Shown: one piece after another, positions 49,213 to 63,000 of the stretch
Layout of the letters: each line of letters starts with the position of its first letter
Numbering within the stretch: position 1 is the first letter of the stretch
Assembly: GCF_028858725.1 (NCBI RefSeq)
Contig: NC_084759.1
Coordinates: 139,728,671-139,792,670 of the forward strand
Length of the DNA: 64,000 bases
Direction: 5' to 3'
Source of the DNA: Colius striatus
Taxonomy: Eukaryota > Chordata > Aves > Coliiformes > Coliidae
Made by a program: the position numbers and the translations under genes
Notes under the pieces: model-generated
The model's database searches: none
What the model was told of the DNA's origin: nothing
What the model saw: the letters and a program-made list of their open reading frames with translations, nothing else

Positions 49213-52200
49213 TGTCAGGCAACACATGCCTCGTAACACAGGGCCGCATCTGTGTTTTGTCTTCTGTGGCTAAATAGCATTTCAGGCAAAGAGGAGATTA
49301 CTGTGTTGCCTTCTTGGTAGACTTAATTGCTGATAAATAAGGATCTTCTTCATCTGACAGCTTACGTGATATTTATATGTTTCCATCAAATTGTGTTGAG
49401 TAGGGTTCCTGAAGCTAGAGAGCTTCAGGAACCTGTGAACTTTGGCACCAGTTGCATCTGGTTGCAACTAGTAATTCCTGTAATAGAAGTGAAGTACAGG
49501 AAAATAATGCTTTGTATAGAAAATAAGCAAGTGCAACTTCCTCCTGTGAAAAGGAAGAGTAAAGTTCAGGATACTGGCAAGACGTTGGTACACTTGTACA
49601 GTTTTATAACGTTGAATTGCAAGCACCATTTGAAAGTTTCCACTTTTAAAGAGGAAGGGTATCATTCTTCAGTTTTCGTGCTGCTCTCTCTGTGGGGTGA
49701 AGAAGGGACTTTGTCTAAAATTCTTAGTGAAGGTCGTGAAAATCACCTGCTTTATGTTGTGGTCAACCATGGAGCATTGGTTGCTAAAAGATGCAAAATA
49801 TTAAAGTAAATGGATCCTACACATGAGTCATCCTGGTTGTGTACTGCAAAGCTGGGCTTATTTTTTCTTATCCCATTGCTTTTTCTCAAAGCTGTTGACT
49901 TTTCCTTCTTGTGTAAATGAATTTTTCTTAGAGTTCTTAAAAATCTTTTTTGCATGCTTTAAAAATAATAAAAAAGAATATTTCTTCTACAAGTGCTAAA
50001 TTGTTTCTTATGCTTCACTCATGTTCAAAGAAGAGGAGGTCCAAAGAAGTAAAGATCAGAACTCCTACTTATTATTGTTACTTGTTTTCTTAGAAATGGA
50101 AAAAAAGTGTGTGTGGGAAAAAGGCCATTCTACTATGTGACCATTTAGAAAAGCAGAATCTCATTTTAAACTAGTTCATTGCTTAATGGGTGGTATTATT
50201 TGGAAAAAGAGTTTAGAATAATTTTCCCATGTGCTGTCACTGAAGGTGGTTAGAGTGATACTTCTCATCTTCACTCATAGGGATGTATTTTTGCCCCATC
50301 ACTTAAACATTTTCAGGTAAACATGCTTTTTAAATTAATTATCAATATGGAAAATACAGTTGATGAAGCAGCTGTAAACCACGGTATCCTTTCCCCTCTC
50401 CCTTTTGCCAATTATTTCCTTCTTTCTGTACCTCATAGTGTTCTGTATGTGGTGGGGAGAATCACTTTCTCTGCTTTCTCTTCACTTGGCTTATTTCAGT
50501 TCTTTGCTGACAAAGAAATTCTTTATTATTGAACCAGTAAAACCTTTCAAGTACTGTATATAGTTTATTTTAAGGATTAAGTTTGCTCCCATAGGTGGGA
50601 GGAATTCCTGAAATCTGTTGCTATTCTGACACTCCAGCATTTGTTTGAACAGCTACTGTCTGCTGTGGGCCTTACCTCACAATTACACAATTGAGTTTAC
50701 TTCCTAGGTCTTTTTTAACCAGCCCTTTAGTCACCTGGCTTGATACTTAAGACCTGAGTGGCTTGGCAAAGCAAAGATTTGTATATGCTGCCTGAGTTTC
50801 TATTGCATCTAGGACACGTGTAACCTGTTGCTTGGTGTTCACAATTGTTTTCTGCTTAGGTCTTCAGTGACATGGTTGCTGTTGAAATGACAGAGCATGA
50901 TTGTGTGCCATCAGTAGAAACTGTGAAGTGGGCTTTGTGGTGTATGTAGGAAGCCATAGGAGTAGTACCGAGTTATGTGCTGCTCCTGATGCTCACACAA
51001 AATTCTGTTTGACAAGTTTGAAAAGGTATGGGGTTCTGACATAAGACATTCTAGTGATTTTATGTGCTCAGTTTTGATTATCAACAGTGTTCCAAAATAT
51101 ATCCACTGAGATTTTTCAAAGCAGATCAGAAAAATTAATCCTGCAAGTAGTATTCATGCCAGTGGGAATTCTCACTGTTCTCTCTTCTGCTTTGTAAATT
51201 TAGTTGTTGGGTTGGGTTTTTTTCTCATTATTCTTTCAAGTTCAATGCTAAAGAAAATGGCAATAGCTAGAATAACTAGAACTTTTCCAAAGTTCTTATT
51301 TTTGTAATGTCTCAGCATAATAAAGCTGACCTTGGTCCTTGGACTTTGAAAAAACGGCAATAATTGTCTAGGTGTTTATCTTGTGAATCTGCCTTCTTTG
51401 CATTGAAATATACAGCAATTTGTTGATACTAAATTCATGGTTCCTTCAGTTAAACTACTGTGACTAGCCATACTCTGATTCTCCTCTTCCCTTTTACGAT
51501 GGTATTCAATGTTGTAAAATTATACTGCAATGGATAGAAATTGCACAGAAACCAGGTAATTGTTTACTTAATAAAGAAAAGAATTCTTGGTTAACACCCT
51601 TTGCAAACTCAACCAGGAACTTCATACAGTACTTAACTCATACAGGAGATGACACCTCTTTGCTGATATGCAAAGGTATTTGCTATTTAGTGTGGAAGTA
51701 AAGCAACATATTTTTTTGAGGTGGAGCTTTCAAATAACGTATTATAAATCATAAAAAATTGCTACCTGAGGATTTTGTGTTGGTTGTCATTTGTCATAGT
51801 AGGTAACAAAATTTGTGTGTGGTGTACAACCTTGATAAATCTTAAACTGTTAATCCTTTGAGCATTTACAGCTCATCAGCGGTGACATGTCTTGTAAAAG
51901 ATTTTGTAAAATAAGATTTTGGTGAGAATATAAGCATTAGTATCACCTCTACTTTGTAGATCTTCAGAATCTGATTAATCAGAGATTATAGAAGTATGAT
52001 TACCACAACAATCTTAGGCTTCGTTTGAAGTTATTTTCCTGACACCAGACTGCACACTTTTGGTTTAATTTTGTTAATAAAATAGTTTCCAGCTCAGCGT
52101 GATCTTAGATCTTAGGTGTGAGTACACAGTCTTAATCCTAAGAATTTCCTTTCTAAGTATTAAGATTTTGTCCCCAAAGTTATGAAGTATGTTGTTTCCA

Positions 52201-53689
52201 CTAACTTTCAGCATACAGTTAAATCTTAGAGGCAATTTGTAGACTTGCAAGCAGATCCTGGGGTAGAAGTCTTAAATATTTTAGTTTTGTATTGAGGAAA
52301 AGACTTAAATCCAAGACAAGATAATTTTTTAAAAATTATTTTTACTGGGGGTTGTATAATTTGTAATAAAACTGAAGTTATTTTTTAGTAGTGAATGATG
52401 ACTTGTTTTGAGTACTGAAGTAAAATAAAATAGTAAATGTCATACTAAATTTCACCTTAAGTTGCCATAGCCATTGCAAGAGGAGCTCCAATGCCAGCCT
52501 GTGGTGAGAGCAAGCAAGAAGGTTCCTCTTTTTAGAGGTTGGGAAAAGGAGTTGTTATATATGAATTAGTGACAGTCCATAGTTAAGGAGGAGAATGAGA
52601 TGTCTTTCTTCAGAAAAGTATTTTCTTTATGGCCTGTTTTAGGGATGATGTTTGCAAGTGTGATTAGGACATCTCCAAGGTGACAAAGAGTAGTAGCATT
52701 GCTTCTGGTCCAGGAGAAGTCCTGATGATATACCAGTGCTTTTGCTAAGATATGCCCACAGGACATAACACTTGCTGTTGTTGTAGGAGCAGCTTCTGTT
52801 TCAGCTCAGAGCAAATGAAGTATCAGTGGTATTGAGCAGGAAGTAGGAACATGCAGAGCCTTTTCTCTGAGGGCTTTTCTGTTAGCCTAACAGATGATTC
52901 AAATGTTTTCCCGTTGATTTAGCACGGTCACTGGTTTCCATTGTAACCTTTAAGACTTAAGTCTGTTGATAGATACTGAAGATAGCAGTGATTGTGTGGA
53001 AGAGAAGACCTCTTTTTAAGGGACAATGTGGAGACTGAGACTGGAGAAGGACGGAGGTAAGATGGTGTGTCCTTTTGAAAGTAGTGAAATGTCAGTTTGG
53101 ATGAGGGTAGTACCAGGTCCCTAATGCAGTGCCCTAATGCAACCATCATTTCCCTCCCATCAATGTCTGCGGGTGTTACTGCAATCATGGCAGAATGCAA
53201 ATCCTGCATAACGATAGGAGATAAAGTGTGAAGTAGAGCCTTTCCTGTACAAAAAGTAAGAAGAAAAATATACTCCAAATGCCTCCTCTCTTCCCAGAAC
53301 AAGGAGTGCAGGAGGGGTATATGGGGTCACATGCCTGAAATGGGGTCTGGTCTCAACCCAGGACTCCACATAGTTTTCCCTTCTGTTTCAGTGGATATTG
53401 ATAAATAGTTGTGGCCAAAGTGGATAATGCCTAGGGAGCTTCATGTTGGTTTTCATTTTGCTGTATCTGTGATGGTGACAAAGATGACTTAGCCACCAAG
53501 AATTTCTTGGCAGGTTAGTTAAGATCCTGTTGACTTTTAGCTCTACTGCCTTTCACCCATCCCCACAGTAGTACTCAGAAAATGCCCTTTGCCAGCAGCT
53601 ATCATTTTTAATTTGAGCTGAGGAAAACAAACAACTTGCCTCTCTCGTGCTATTACTTTAAACCTTATCACACTGGCAACACGGAGTTC
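49213..53689 (+). other. Putative intron, no gene recognised
   Basis: AT-rich sequence. It includes the hairpin at 49404-49433 and a 160-codon open frame at 49327-49809 (first ATG at 49507, leaving 101 codons counting the ATG as one) that resembles nothing I know. A 13-bp tandem duplication (CCCTAATGCAGTG) lies at 53119-53141. No recognisable mobile element or RNA gene. Confidence 0.45.
49404..49433. repeat. Perfect 13-bp inverted repeat with 4-base loop
   Basis: GGTTCCTGAAGCT (49404-49416), spacer AGAG, then AGCTTCAGGAACC (49421-49433). It would form a stable stem in RNA or a cruciform in DNA. The stem is too short for a typical microRNA precursor. There is no T-run after it to suggest a Pol III or bacterial-type terminator. 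Confidence 0.8.
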
Positions 53690-53975
53690 TGCACCTGCCC
53701 AGGCCTCCTATATCTCCTGCAGGCAGCAAGTGAGGGTAGCCTGTTCCTCAGAGACTCTCCCGCTGAGGGCACAGACAGGGGGTGTTTTGGGGCAGCCGGC
53801 CACCGCCCAGGGCTTAACTGATTGTTTCTGCCCATTGCCTGCCCCCTGGCTTTTAACGACGTCATCGGGGAAGATGATCAAGAACTTAAAAGTAGGAAGA
53901 GAGCATCTGCCCATCCCATAGACACAAGAGAGGGGCTCTGGTTGCAGAGCAGGAAATACATTTCAGTGGAACCAG
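53690..53975 (+). promoter_or_regulatory. GC-rich pocket with CRE-type core and splice donor: possible alternative promoter/first exon
   Basis: A local rise in GC with several CG dinucleotides (53690-53880) in otherwise AT-rich sequence. CGACGTCATCG at 53857-53867 contains the ACGTCA core bound by CREB/ATF factors. About 110 bases later CAG|GTAGGT forms a good plus-strand donor (exon end 53975). One frame is open from about 53822 across the donor, but its start codon is TTG, and I do not recognise the residues. It may be a regulatory element, an alternative first exon or chance. Confidence 0.25.
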
Positions 53976-56900
53976 GTAGGTTTGCTCTTAATTTACAATT
54001 TGTTACTTCTGTTTATCCTGTAAGCTTTGCCTTTTTTTTGTTTGTTTGGGTTTTTTTTGTTTACGTGGAAATGATTGAATCAAAGTACTTATCAGTACTT
54101 TCTTGAGCAATATGAAAGGCCTAAGTCCAAGGTAACTTATGTATTTCAACAGTAGAAACGCTTTCAGGAATGCGTGAAACATTTTGTACTCTGATCTTGT
54201 GAACTGCAGAGACAAGGTTACGGCTGGTGCACCTATCTGTAATCACACTGTCTGTGGCTTTGTCATTTTCATACTGAGAAAGTGAAAATTTTGGTAGATT
54301 TGGTTTGGTTTTGCTTAAGTTCCTTTTCCAAATTGAACTTTGAGGACTGTAGTGTATCCTTTACTGTTTGTAGTGGAGAAAACACAGGTGTTAATTTGAT
54401 AAAGCTACCAACCACTGCTTTCTTCTCACACAACTACATTGCCAAAGAGGACAGCAAAAAGTGTGCCACAGGATGTGAGAAAATTGCATTTGAATTTTAA
54501 GTGATGGTAGATTAGGTTTGGTAGCTGTATGATTGGGCAGGCTGGAGGCTGGGGGTTTTGAGAGTTCCTTTGTGCTCCTTAATTGTTGTCACAGAGCAGT
54601 GACTCATCGATGTAAATATCAGCCACACCTGTATTGTCACCAGCTTTGGTCCTGGTGGAGATGAAGAAAGGCACAAGCTGGATCTGAGTGCCTGGCCATT
54701 TTCTCAGGTAGGAGGACTGCAGGAGGGTGAGACAGAATGTTGCTCCCAGCTCCCAAGTACCCATTCCAGTTTCCCTTGGAGGAAAGGTGGCAAATTGAGC
54801 AGGAACCACTTCCCATCTGGAATCAGCCCATGAGAAATTTGTGAAGCCACTCTGAACTGCACTGCACTGTTTGACCACTGTGGCTTTTCAGGGCATTTGC
54901 TAGAAGCAGTCACTTCATTTTTTGGATGTCAGTGCGGATATTTGTGTTTGACTTTCAGAATTAGTCTTCTAATTAAGGAGTGGGTTGACCAAATTTGGTC
55001 TGTGTTTGATCAAATTGCTAAGAAAAAAAAGTTGTGAATACTGATGGTATTAAATAGAGACCGCTTGAAGTCCTCTCCCATGTTCAGCCAGCCACAGGGA
55101 TCAACACTTCGATTCAGCATTAAATGGCTGTTTGCTCAGACTCCTTGTATTCAAAACCTGGTTCAAACAGCATAAGAGAGACTGCAGAAAACCTCTATGT
55201 GTTTCACAGTCTGCTTTTTATGACACGTGGTGGTTTTTGGGTTTTTTTTTAGTAGTTGATGTGATGTTTCAAAAAATACTACTTGTAGAATGATATATCT
55301 TCAGGAAATCCTGTATTGGTATTTGGAGAACACTGTTGAAGTGTGAATTCTGAAATAAAAACTCCATTTTTTAATAGAAGAGATTTTAGTAGAAAAAGTG
55401 AAGTTGATATTAATAGGAAATGTTTTGCAGATAAAAATTATACTTTCCACTTAAGGTTAAATCCTTTGATGGCTTATTACAACCTTAATTTTTTCTTTAA
55501 ATTTGTAAATTGAAGAGAATATCTTTCATTTTTTTTTTTAAACTGTACTTGGTCACCTTACTGTGATATTGATACTTTTGGTTTATTTTGCACTGTTTAA
55601 TATGTTTAATATTGATGCTGTAGTATTTTACCTTACAAGATTTATGTGTAATAGTTTAAAAGAGTCTTCATGTTTTAGCATATCAGTAAATCTATTAAAT
55701 CGCAAACGATCCTACTTGATGGTTTTTAGAGGATTTAAAAAAAAAATTCTATGTATTTTTAAAATGCCCTGAATCTCTAACAGCTACATGCTGTGCATAG
55801 TCAGTCATGTTAAAGGATTCCCAGTTGCAGCTCTGCTGCTTCTGAGTGCTTTTTAACATGAATTCAGAGTACTAGTTATGCACAGGCTACAGCAGCTTGG
55901 TGAGCAGTGATGAGTACTTCTGATGCAACGCTGATGTCTGTCCTACTTTTGCATTTATTCTATTCCTCAGTTTCTTTCTCTGCAGCACCCAGTGTCCCAC
56001 TCCTCCTTTTCTGAGAAAGATAATGCCAACTCCTCTGTATTTCTAAAATCTTGAAGGTCTTTCTTTAGTGCAAATGAGGAATACTACTTAGAGTTTTTCA
56101 GATATGACTGAAAGAAAGTTATTTTTTAAAGCAGTGCTTTTAATTAGTTTGCTTCAGGAGGAGAACTTCAGTTTATTTTATTGTGTATATTTATTTATCA
56201 TGCACTGTTAAAACTCTTACCAAGCTTCCAAAGACAAGTTGTGAACATGAGCCAAGTGGATACTTTCAAGTAGCTAAGTAATAATTTGAGATCTGAACAC
56301 ACGGGAAAACTACACTCTTTTTTCCTTCTTGTTACTAAGCTTTGTGTTGTGGGATTTACATTGGTGTATGGCATTTAAGAACAATTGCTACAAATTCATG
56401 AAATCTGAATTACTTTCAATAAGTAATTAAAGAGAGTGAAGCAGAAAAAAATAGATTTAACAATTTAATCTCTGTTTTTCTGTTTTCAATCACAAAACAG
56501 TGAAAAAAGGTGTATTTGGGTAATAGCAGCTCTAAGTTTGAGAAAGGCTAATAAACTCCTGCAGATGCTTTGGAGAGATGCTGTACAGCAGGGATGCTAG
56601 TCCATGTTTTGCTTCTGTGTTCAGATATTCACCAAGAGCAAATTAGGCACCAATGTAGCATCTGTCATTACTAGTTAAACACTTGTTTTAATAAAAGGGC
56701 TGTAATTGGCATTTATGTACCATCTATTTGGAACTATCTCTTTACTATGATTTCTGATTTTTTTTTTTAATTTAAACTTAAAACCTTACAGCTTTACAAT
56801 AAACAGTAAATATGGAGCTTATTTTACAGTTTCCTTCATGAACTTTACTTGTAGAGATTGAATTATTATAGTACATTTAAGTTGGTGCTGTTATCCATCT

Positions 56901-59900
56901 GCTCCCACTTAGTCCTTTAAAATTCTGTTGTCAAGTGTTATTAGCAGTATCACCTTGGCTTCCATGTAGTTAGAACTCTCAATATGCAAAAGAAATATCA
57001 GCAGTGTATGGCATTGTCTGTAGTCTTAAGCTACAAGTTGATACAAAAAGAGAAAAACAATGGTAAGGGGGACATCATTGATTACGCTGGCTAATTAATA
57101 TAGCTGAGACAAATCCTTCATGATGGGGCCTGGTCATGTTCTGGCTTAGCAGAATTGGTTTACATTGAAATAGAGGAGGGATAAATAAGGCACATGAAGC
57201 AATGAAATGAGGCTCTGCCTCTTCCTTGTGAGCCAGCACTCCCAGCTGGGGCCAGGTTGAACTTCCCTCCAGGGTTCATAACACTTACCTTTGCTGAGGT
57301 TAGTGGAAACCATGGGAATGAAAGCACAGGACAACAGCTGAAGAGCACCGAGGAAGTCTGACTTGAAGCAGCCTCTCTAGAAATAGGATAAAGTCTTATG
57401 CATATGTTTTCAATCATAATGTGGTGTTTTTTTAATCTATTAAATGTTTGTTGGTTTGGGTTTTAAAAAAAATATATATCATTGTACTGGTTTTCCAGTC
57501 ACCCATTCTCTTCACAGGAAAAACAGGGTATGCAAATTTAAGTTCCAATGAAAGAAGCATGGGGAAATAAAACTAAAAGCACCCTTTCTCCTCAGAAAGC
57601 TTCTTTTATTTCCTCTTCCCTTTCTTTTTTCTTTCTGTGGTTTTTGTTTTTTGGTTTTTTTTTTTTTGCTTATAAAAAGAAACAGATCTGCCTTTTCTTC
57701 AGGAGAGACTTCCCCTTTCAGCATTGTATCAAAGTGCAGAGGGCTGTTAATCACTTACCCTGTTTTGTGTTGGAAGAAAAAAAATCAATCCAGTTATTCA
57801 CTTCAGTAATCAGGCAAGGAGATAATTCTGTGAATTTGGGGTGGATATTTTGTTTCTCTTCTTATCCAAATCAAGAGCCAGAGAAAAATATTATAAATTG
57901 ATGACAGCTTTAACACACAAATGCGGATACTTCAGCAACCATCATGTTATATAAATCCCAGACACCTGTCCAAACATTAGAGTTAGTCTAGAAAAAGTAC
58001 TGTTATTTATTTTGCTATCTGAGTTGTTACTGTCTACTAAAATCTGTTTGCAGCTGAGCTTAAATGTATTTTAATTCTGTTTGTACTGACAAATGCTTGA
58101 AAAATCCAAAACTGTCCTGCTGCTTATGAATTAGGACACATAGTCTTTTAACTTTTTAAACAGAAAGGCAAAATGAGAATAACCAGAGATAAAGCTCTTT
58201 GTGAATCCACTCACAGTGATATGGGATGACGGAGCCTATATATATTCATCAATCATTTCTTCAAAACAGTTGCTTTTGTGAAAAGAAATTAAATTTCAAA
58301 GCTTTTTAAAGCCTTGCTGTTTCAAGACTGAAAATGCTTACTTGAAACCTTTAAACCGCCAAGAGCATGTTTGTTTGTTTTTTCCCCCCAGGCAGCAAAG
58401 GAAGCTTTAGCTTTGATATATACTAACAGTGGTTCTTTCCCACAGTTTAAACGTGGGCAGTGTACCTTGCCTGTGTCCTCTCCCTGCCTCTCACATGGAT
58501 GCTGTGCCTGCTCAGGAGGAGGCGTTTGAGAGAGTGGTCCCTGGTTGTAATTCTTAGGTGAGGATGGGTTAGTGAAACTTTAGGAATAAAAGTATTTTTC
58601 ATCTTTACGGACAGTCGTTTTTGAAAGCAAAAATTGACTAAGGATTGGAAACACGGGTGGCAGAAAAACTTTTGCAATCTGGAGAGGTGGAATTCAAGGA
58701 ATACTTATTGCCTGTGTATCACATTGCTTGAAACACGTCACCTGATTCTTCATGGCAAGTGAGCAGTTCAGGAAGGGGAGAAAAAGGTGGCAACAGACGG
58801 AGGTGCTTAGGGAGGTGTTACAGAAGATGATACCAACAAGGTAGAATGGAGTATGGAAACAGAAGTGCTGACGTCCTTAATGTTTGTTAACATGATAGTA
58901 GTGTTCTAATAATGAGAAATTATTTTTCTTTCTGTTTAGCTCAACTGTGTGGTAGGTTTATATGGTGGTTTGGGTTTTTTGATCTGTGTTTTTTTTTATA
59001 TAAGCTTTTTTTTGTAGCAAAGGTTTGACACGGTGATGCACTTGCACTTTGGTAAGCACCTATCCTTTAAGAATCCTGCTCCTGTAGTTTGTGATATTAG
59101 TTAAGGAGTTCGAGGTAAGCCCTTTCCAAAGGGGATTCTCTGTTGCATTTACCAAAACAGGGTATGTAGCTGCAGGCTAAGATACTTAGCCAGCACGAGC
59201 AGCAATAACATAGCACTGTTGATATAGTGATGCCCAGGCATTGCTACTTTTAAGACTGGACCAAAAAATCTCAATGTGCTGATGTGTGGATGGATAGGCT
59301 AATGTGAAAGATCTTTAGTGTTTTTTTTCACTGTACCATATGCATGTGATCCAAACTGAGGCCATGTACAAACACAAAAGCTAGTTGTACAGTAGTATGG
59401 TTAAGCAGGTAAAAAAATGCCAGCTCTTATCAGGTTATGCTTGTCAAGCCCAAACAAGGAGACAAATAATGAATTAAAGGGAATGTCTGCTGATGCATTC
59501 TGAAAGTTTGCCTTTCTCTTCCTGACTTGAATCATGAGAAAAGGTAAAAAAAAAAAATCAGAAGCCTTTTGGTCATTCCCTGTGAAACAGGAGAGACACA
59601 TTTGTTATGACTAGACTGTCAGAGATATAAAAGGACACTTACCAAATACCAGCCTGATACCTGTGATACATGCTGCAAAGTCTTATGTGAGAAACAGTAA
59701 AACATGGAGAGAAAACATATGCCTCCTGTGGTGAAAGATGCACTGCATGTCATGATTCAGGAGATACGAAAGAAGCTAGATATAAAATATTTCATAAAGG
59801 TGGAATGTGGCAGCTGGGACTAAAGAAGCTGCAGCTACTGTGAGGCCTCAGAAAACAAGGGATAATCCTAAACCTGCCTTGAGATAGATAGATAGAAGTA

Positions 59901-60048
59901 GTTTTCTTGTACTTTGAAATAGTAACATACATTTTGCTTCCATGGCAGTTTCTCACCAAAATATCCATTTATTTTTAACCAAATGTCATAATATGAATAT
60001 AATGAAAATAAGTTACTATAACTGTTTCTGGTGTGCAAATGTTTGGAG

Positions 60049-60050
<2 letters not shown>
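53976..60050 (+). other. Putative intron, no gene recognised
   Basis: AT-rich sequence with T-rich low-complexity runs (for example 54031-54058 and about 57640-57668). Open frames up to 117 codons (57548-57901) look like products of low complexity. A perfect AP-1 heptamer TGACTCA lies at 54600-54606. No exon, RNA gene or named repeat is supported. Confidence 0.5.

Positions 60051-60089
<39 letters not shown>
60051..60089. repeat. (TA)n microsatellite, about 19.5 units
   Basis: Thirty-nine uninterrupted bases of alternating T and A. This is the longest pure dinucleotide repeat in the window and likely to be length-polymorphic and difficult to sequence exactly. Confidence 0.97.
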
Positions 60090-60093
<4 letters not shown>

Positions 60094-63000
60094 TTATGTT
60101 GTACAGGTGGTACCCCTACATATTTACAGAGAGGTATTCAAAACCAGAATTTTTCCCTTACCAAAATGAGGTGTCACAGGCCTGTGATTGCATCTAGATG
60201 TATTGCAAGCCTGCAGTTAGTTGTACTGCTTGCCCTCTAATACCTTTCCTGAGATGCATCCTCACATTGCACATCTCTGAGCATTTCAAACAGTTGCATT
60301 TATTATCAAGGTGAGGAAAGACATAGTAATAGTAATAAATTAGGTGCAGGAAGGTGTGCTGGCAGGAGAGGCCTTCCCTCCTTTCCCTAGAGCTGCTTCT
60401 GCTTGCGGGTGAGCACTGGCAGGATTCACTCCTGGACCAGAGACAGCTCTTCTGAGCTCCAGGGTGTGATGTCTGTGAAGCTACTGAACTCTTGATAGCT
60501 CTGCTGATGTTCACTTGATAAAGACGAAGCCTTTTATGCCAGGCTAACTTGAACAAGTATTTAATTCTTGCAGAAGCTTGGCATAACTGAAAGGCTTGGC
60601 ACGTTGAGTCATAAAAAGCCATGAATTTGAGAGAAATTGTTTATTTTATTGTGTGCCAAAAAATCTATTTGAAGTGTCTGACCTAAAGATGCAACAAAAA
60701 AGAGAGCAAGTTCCTCTAATCTTATTTGGCATCGTTTTTAGACTCTTTCAATGTAAGAAAAATACCTTGTTGATGTCAACCATCCTCTTAAATCTGGAAT
60801 GTAAAACTCTTAAGTATCAGTAGCAACACAAAACTTTTAGTGAATCTATTTCTGTTCTCTCGTGCTTTGGCAGCATGAAATCAAATGGATCTGATATATC
60901 ACAAGCAGGTACATTATTACTGGCAGAAATTGAGTGTTTTTAGTAATGTTTTTTTAGAAACAAAGTTGCCTACTAATTCAGTCTCTGTGTTCATTAAGGT
61001 GAACAGTTTATTGAAATCTTTACTACTTAGTGAAGACTTTTTTTTAAAAGGAAAAGAATATGAAAAAAAAAGAAAATCAATATGGCAGAACCTGTTAGCT
61101 AAAAAAGTAAGATGCACTTGGCTTCTTTATAAGTAATTTCAGGCTTGATAGAGTTATTTTTGAGTGGACTTTCTGAAAAAAATGCACATATTATGACACA
61201 CAATAGCAACAGTGACGTTTTACTGAAATGTTAAAGATGCAGACACTTCCACATGGAAATATGGCATATTTGAAGCTCCTGAAAGCTAACTATTTACCTT
61301 AAATCAAGTCATATAATGGGAAGAAAATAGTGACAGTGTATTTTGTCTGAGAGTCCTGTGAGGCTCTGGAAGCAGATTATCTTGTTTTTCCTGTCTGTTT
61401 CTTCCTTCAGAGGTTTCTTTATCTCCCTGACTTCAAGGTTCCAAAGAGCAAGCACTGTTACTAGTTAGTTATTTGAAGTATTGTCAAAATATACTCGAAA
61501 ACATTTTGAACCTTCAAGTGGTAGCTTGCTAATTTGAATGCTGAGAACAGCATGGCCTGTTTCTTTTAAATCACTTACTAACCAGTCCTGTAAAATATGA
61601 TTTAATCGTATTCTGCTAGTATCATAAATTAAAATATTTTTTTCTGGTCTATATTCTTCATTGAAATGATGAACTGGTATTTATGTATAATGACACTATA
61701 CTGTATGTTACTGTATGTAATATACCTACAGCCACACATCTGGCATTGAACTTTGGCAGTGAAAACTGCTTGTTAAATCTTCTATACTAATGCACTGGCT
61801 TACTGATTTGTTGCTCTAGTTTTCCCTCCTGAAGGATTGCTTGTATCTGTCGCATTTTATGAAGAAAAACTGCAGCCCTTGGGTATGGGAAGTACTTGTT
61901 TAGAAGTAGCTTTATGAGGCTGGAATGGCTATTTGGCTCTGGATTAAACATTTCCCAATCTCATAGACTGATCTGCCTTTCTGAGTGTTTTCAAGTCATA
62001 AAGTTTTTACAGAGTGGAACATGTTCTGACATTTGTGTCTGTATCCTGTTACCCGTTATTGAATGTTGCAGATATGTAATTGAAAAATTAATGAAGAACT
62101 TAGCTTTATATAGAAGACAGTAGCATTCAGTTTGCTGCACAACAATAGCATTGATATCCTCTTTCAAACAAGCATGAAAGTAGTAGAACCTTATTTATCT
62201 CACTGGTCAGCAGCAATCACTCCTGACTGCTCACCAGAGACAGATCTACTGAGTGCAAAGGTGCTGTTTTTATGCTTTTACTTATAAGACTGCTTCCTTT
62301 TACTCTCAAAGCATTGATTGAAACTTTGCTATTTATCCTTTGTATGTGCAGATTTTTTTCACTTTATTTTTATAATGTCTTCTGTAGCCAAAATGACAAG
62401 AATTGTATTGTTAGCAAGCACAGGAGAAGACACAATTTAGTTGGAAATGAGTTACAAGGGAAAGAAGAAATGCAGGCAGTTAATTATACTAATGTTTTGT
62501 CTGAGTACTGTAAGAACTTCAGGATTTGATATTAATTGTTGAAAGGAACAATTGCTGCTAGTTACTAAATATATGATGTTTTAAGGAGATAGGTGTGGCG
62601 GCAGAGAGAGGATAAAACGGGTTCAAGAGTAATTAGATGAAGTGAACTGATCATGGCTTGATGCAGGGGTTCCTGGGACACAGCTGCAGCCACACAATTC
62701 AAGGCTAGCAGTCTCTGAGGCAACTGTACCTGTATGTTATTTATACTCTGTAGTTCCTGGCCCAGCTTCTTATCTTGACTTTGAGACATACTCTGGGGCT
62801 AGAGGGCACGTAACACACAGTATATAATTGTTTAAGATTAATTAGAGATTTGTTTTAAGGGTAAAGCAATCAATTTGAATGCAAAGATGCCTGTGTGTAT
62901 TAAAAAAAAAAAACCCACAAACAAGAAAATATGTGCTGAGAGCTGACTATCCAAAAGTTTGAAAGTCACCACTCTAGGGGATTAAGAAGCTGTCTGATCT

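Noticed and set aside
57548..57901. 117-codon plus-strand frame
   Set aside because: It runs through a T-rich low-complexity stretch giving poly-Phe/Leu, with no coding signature.
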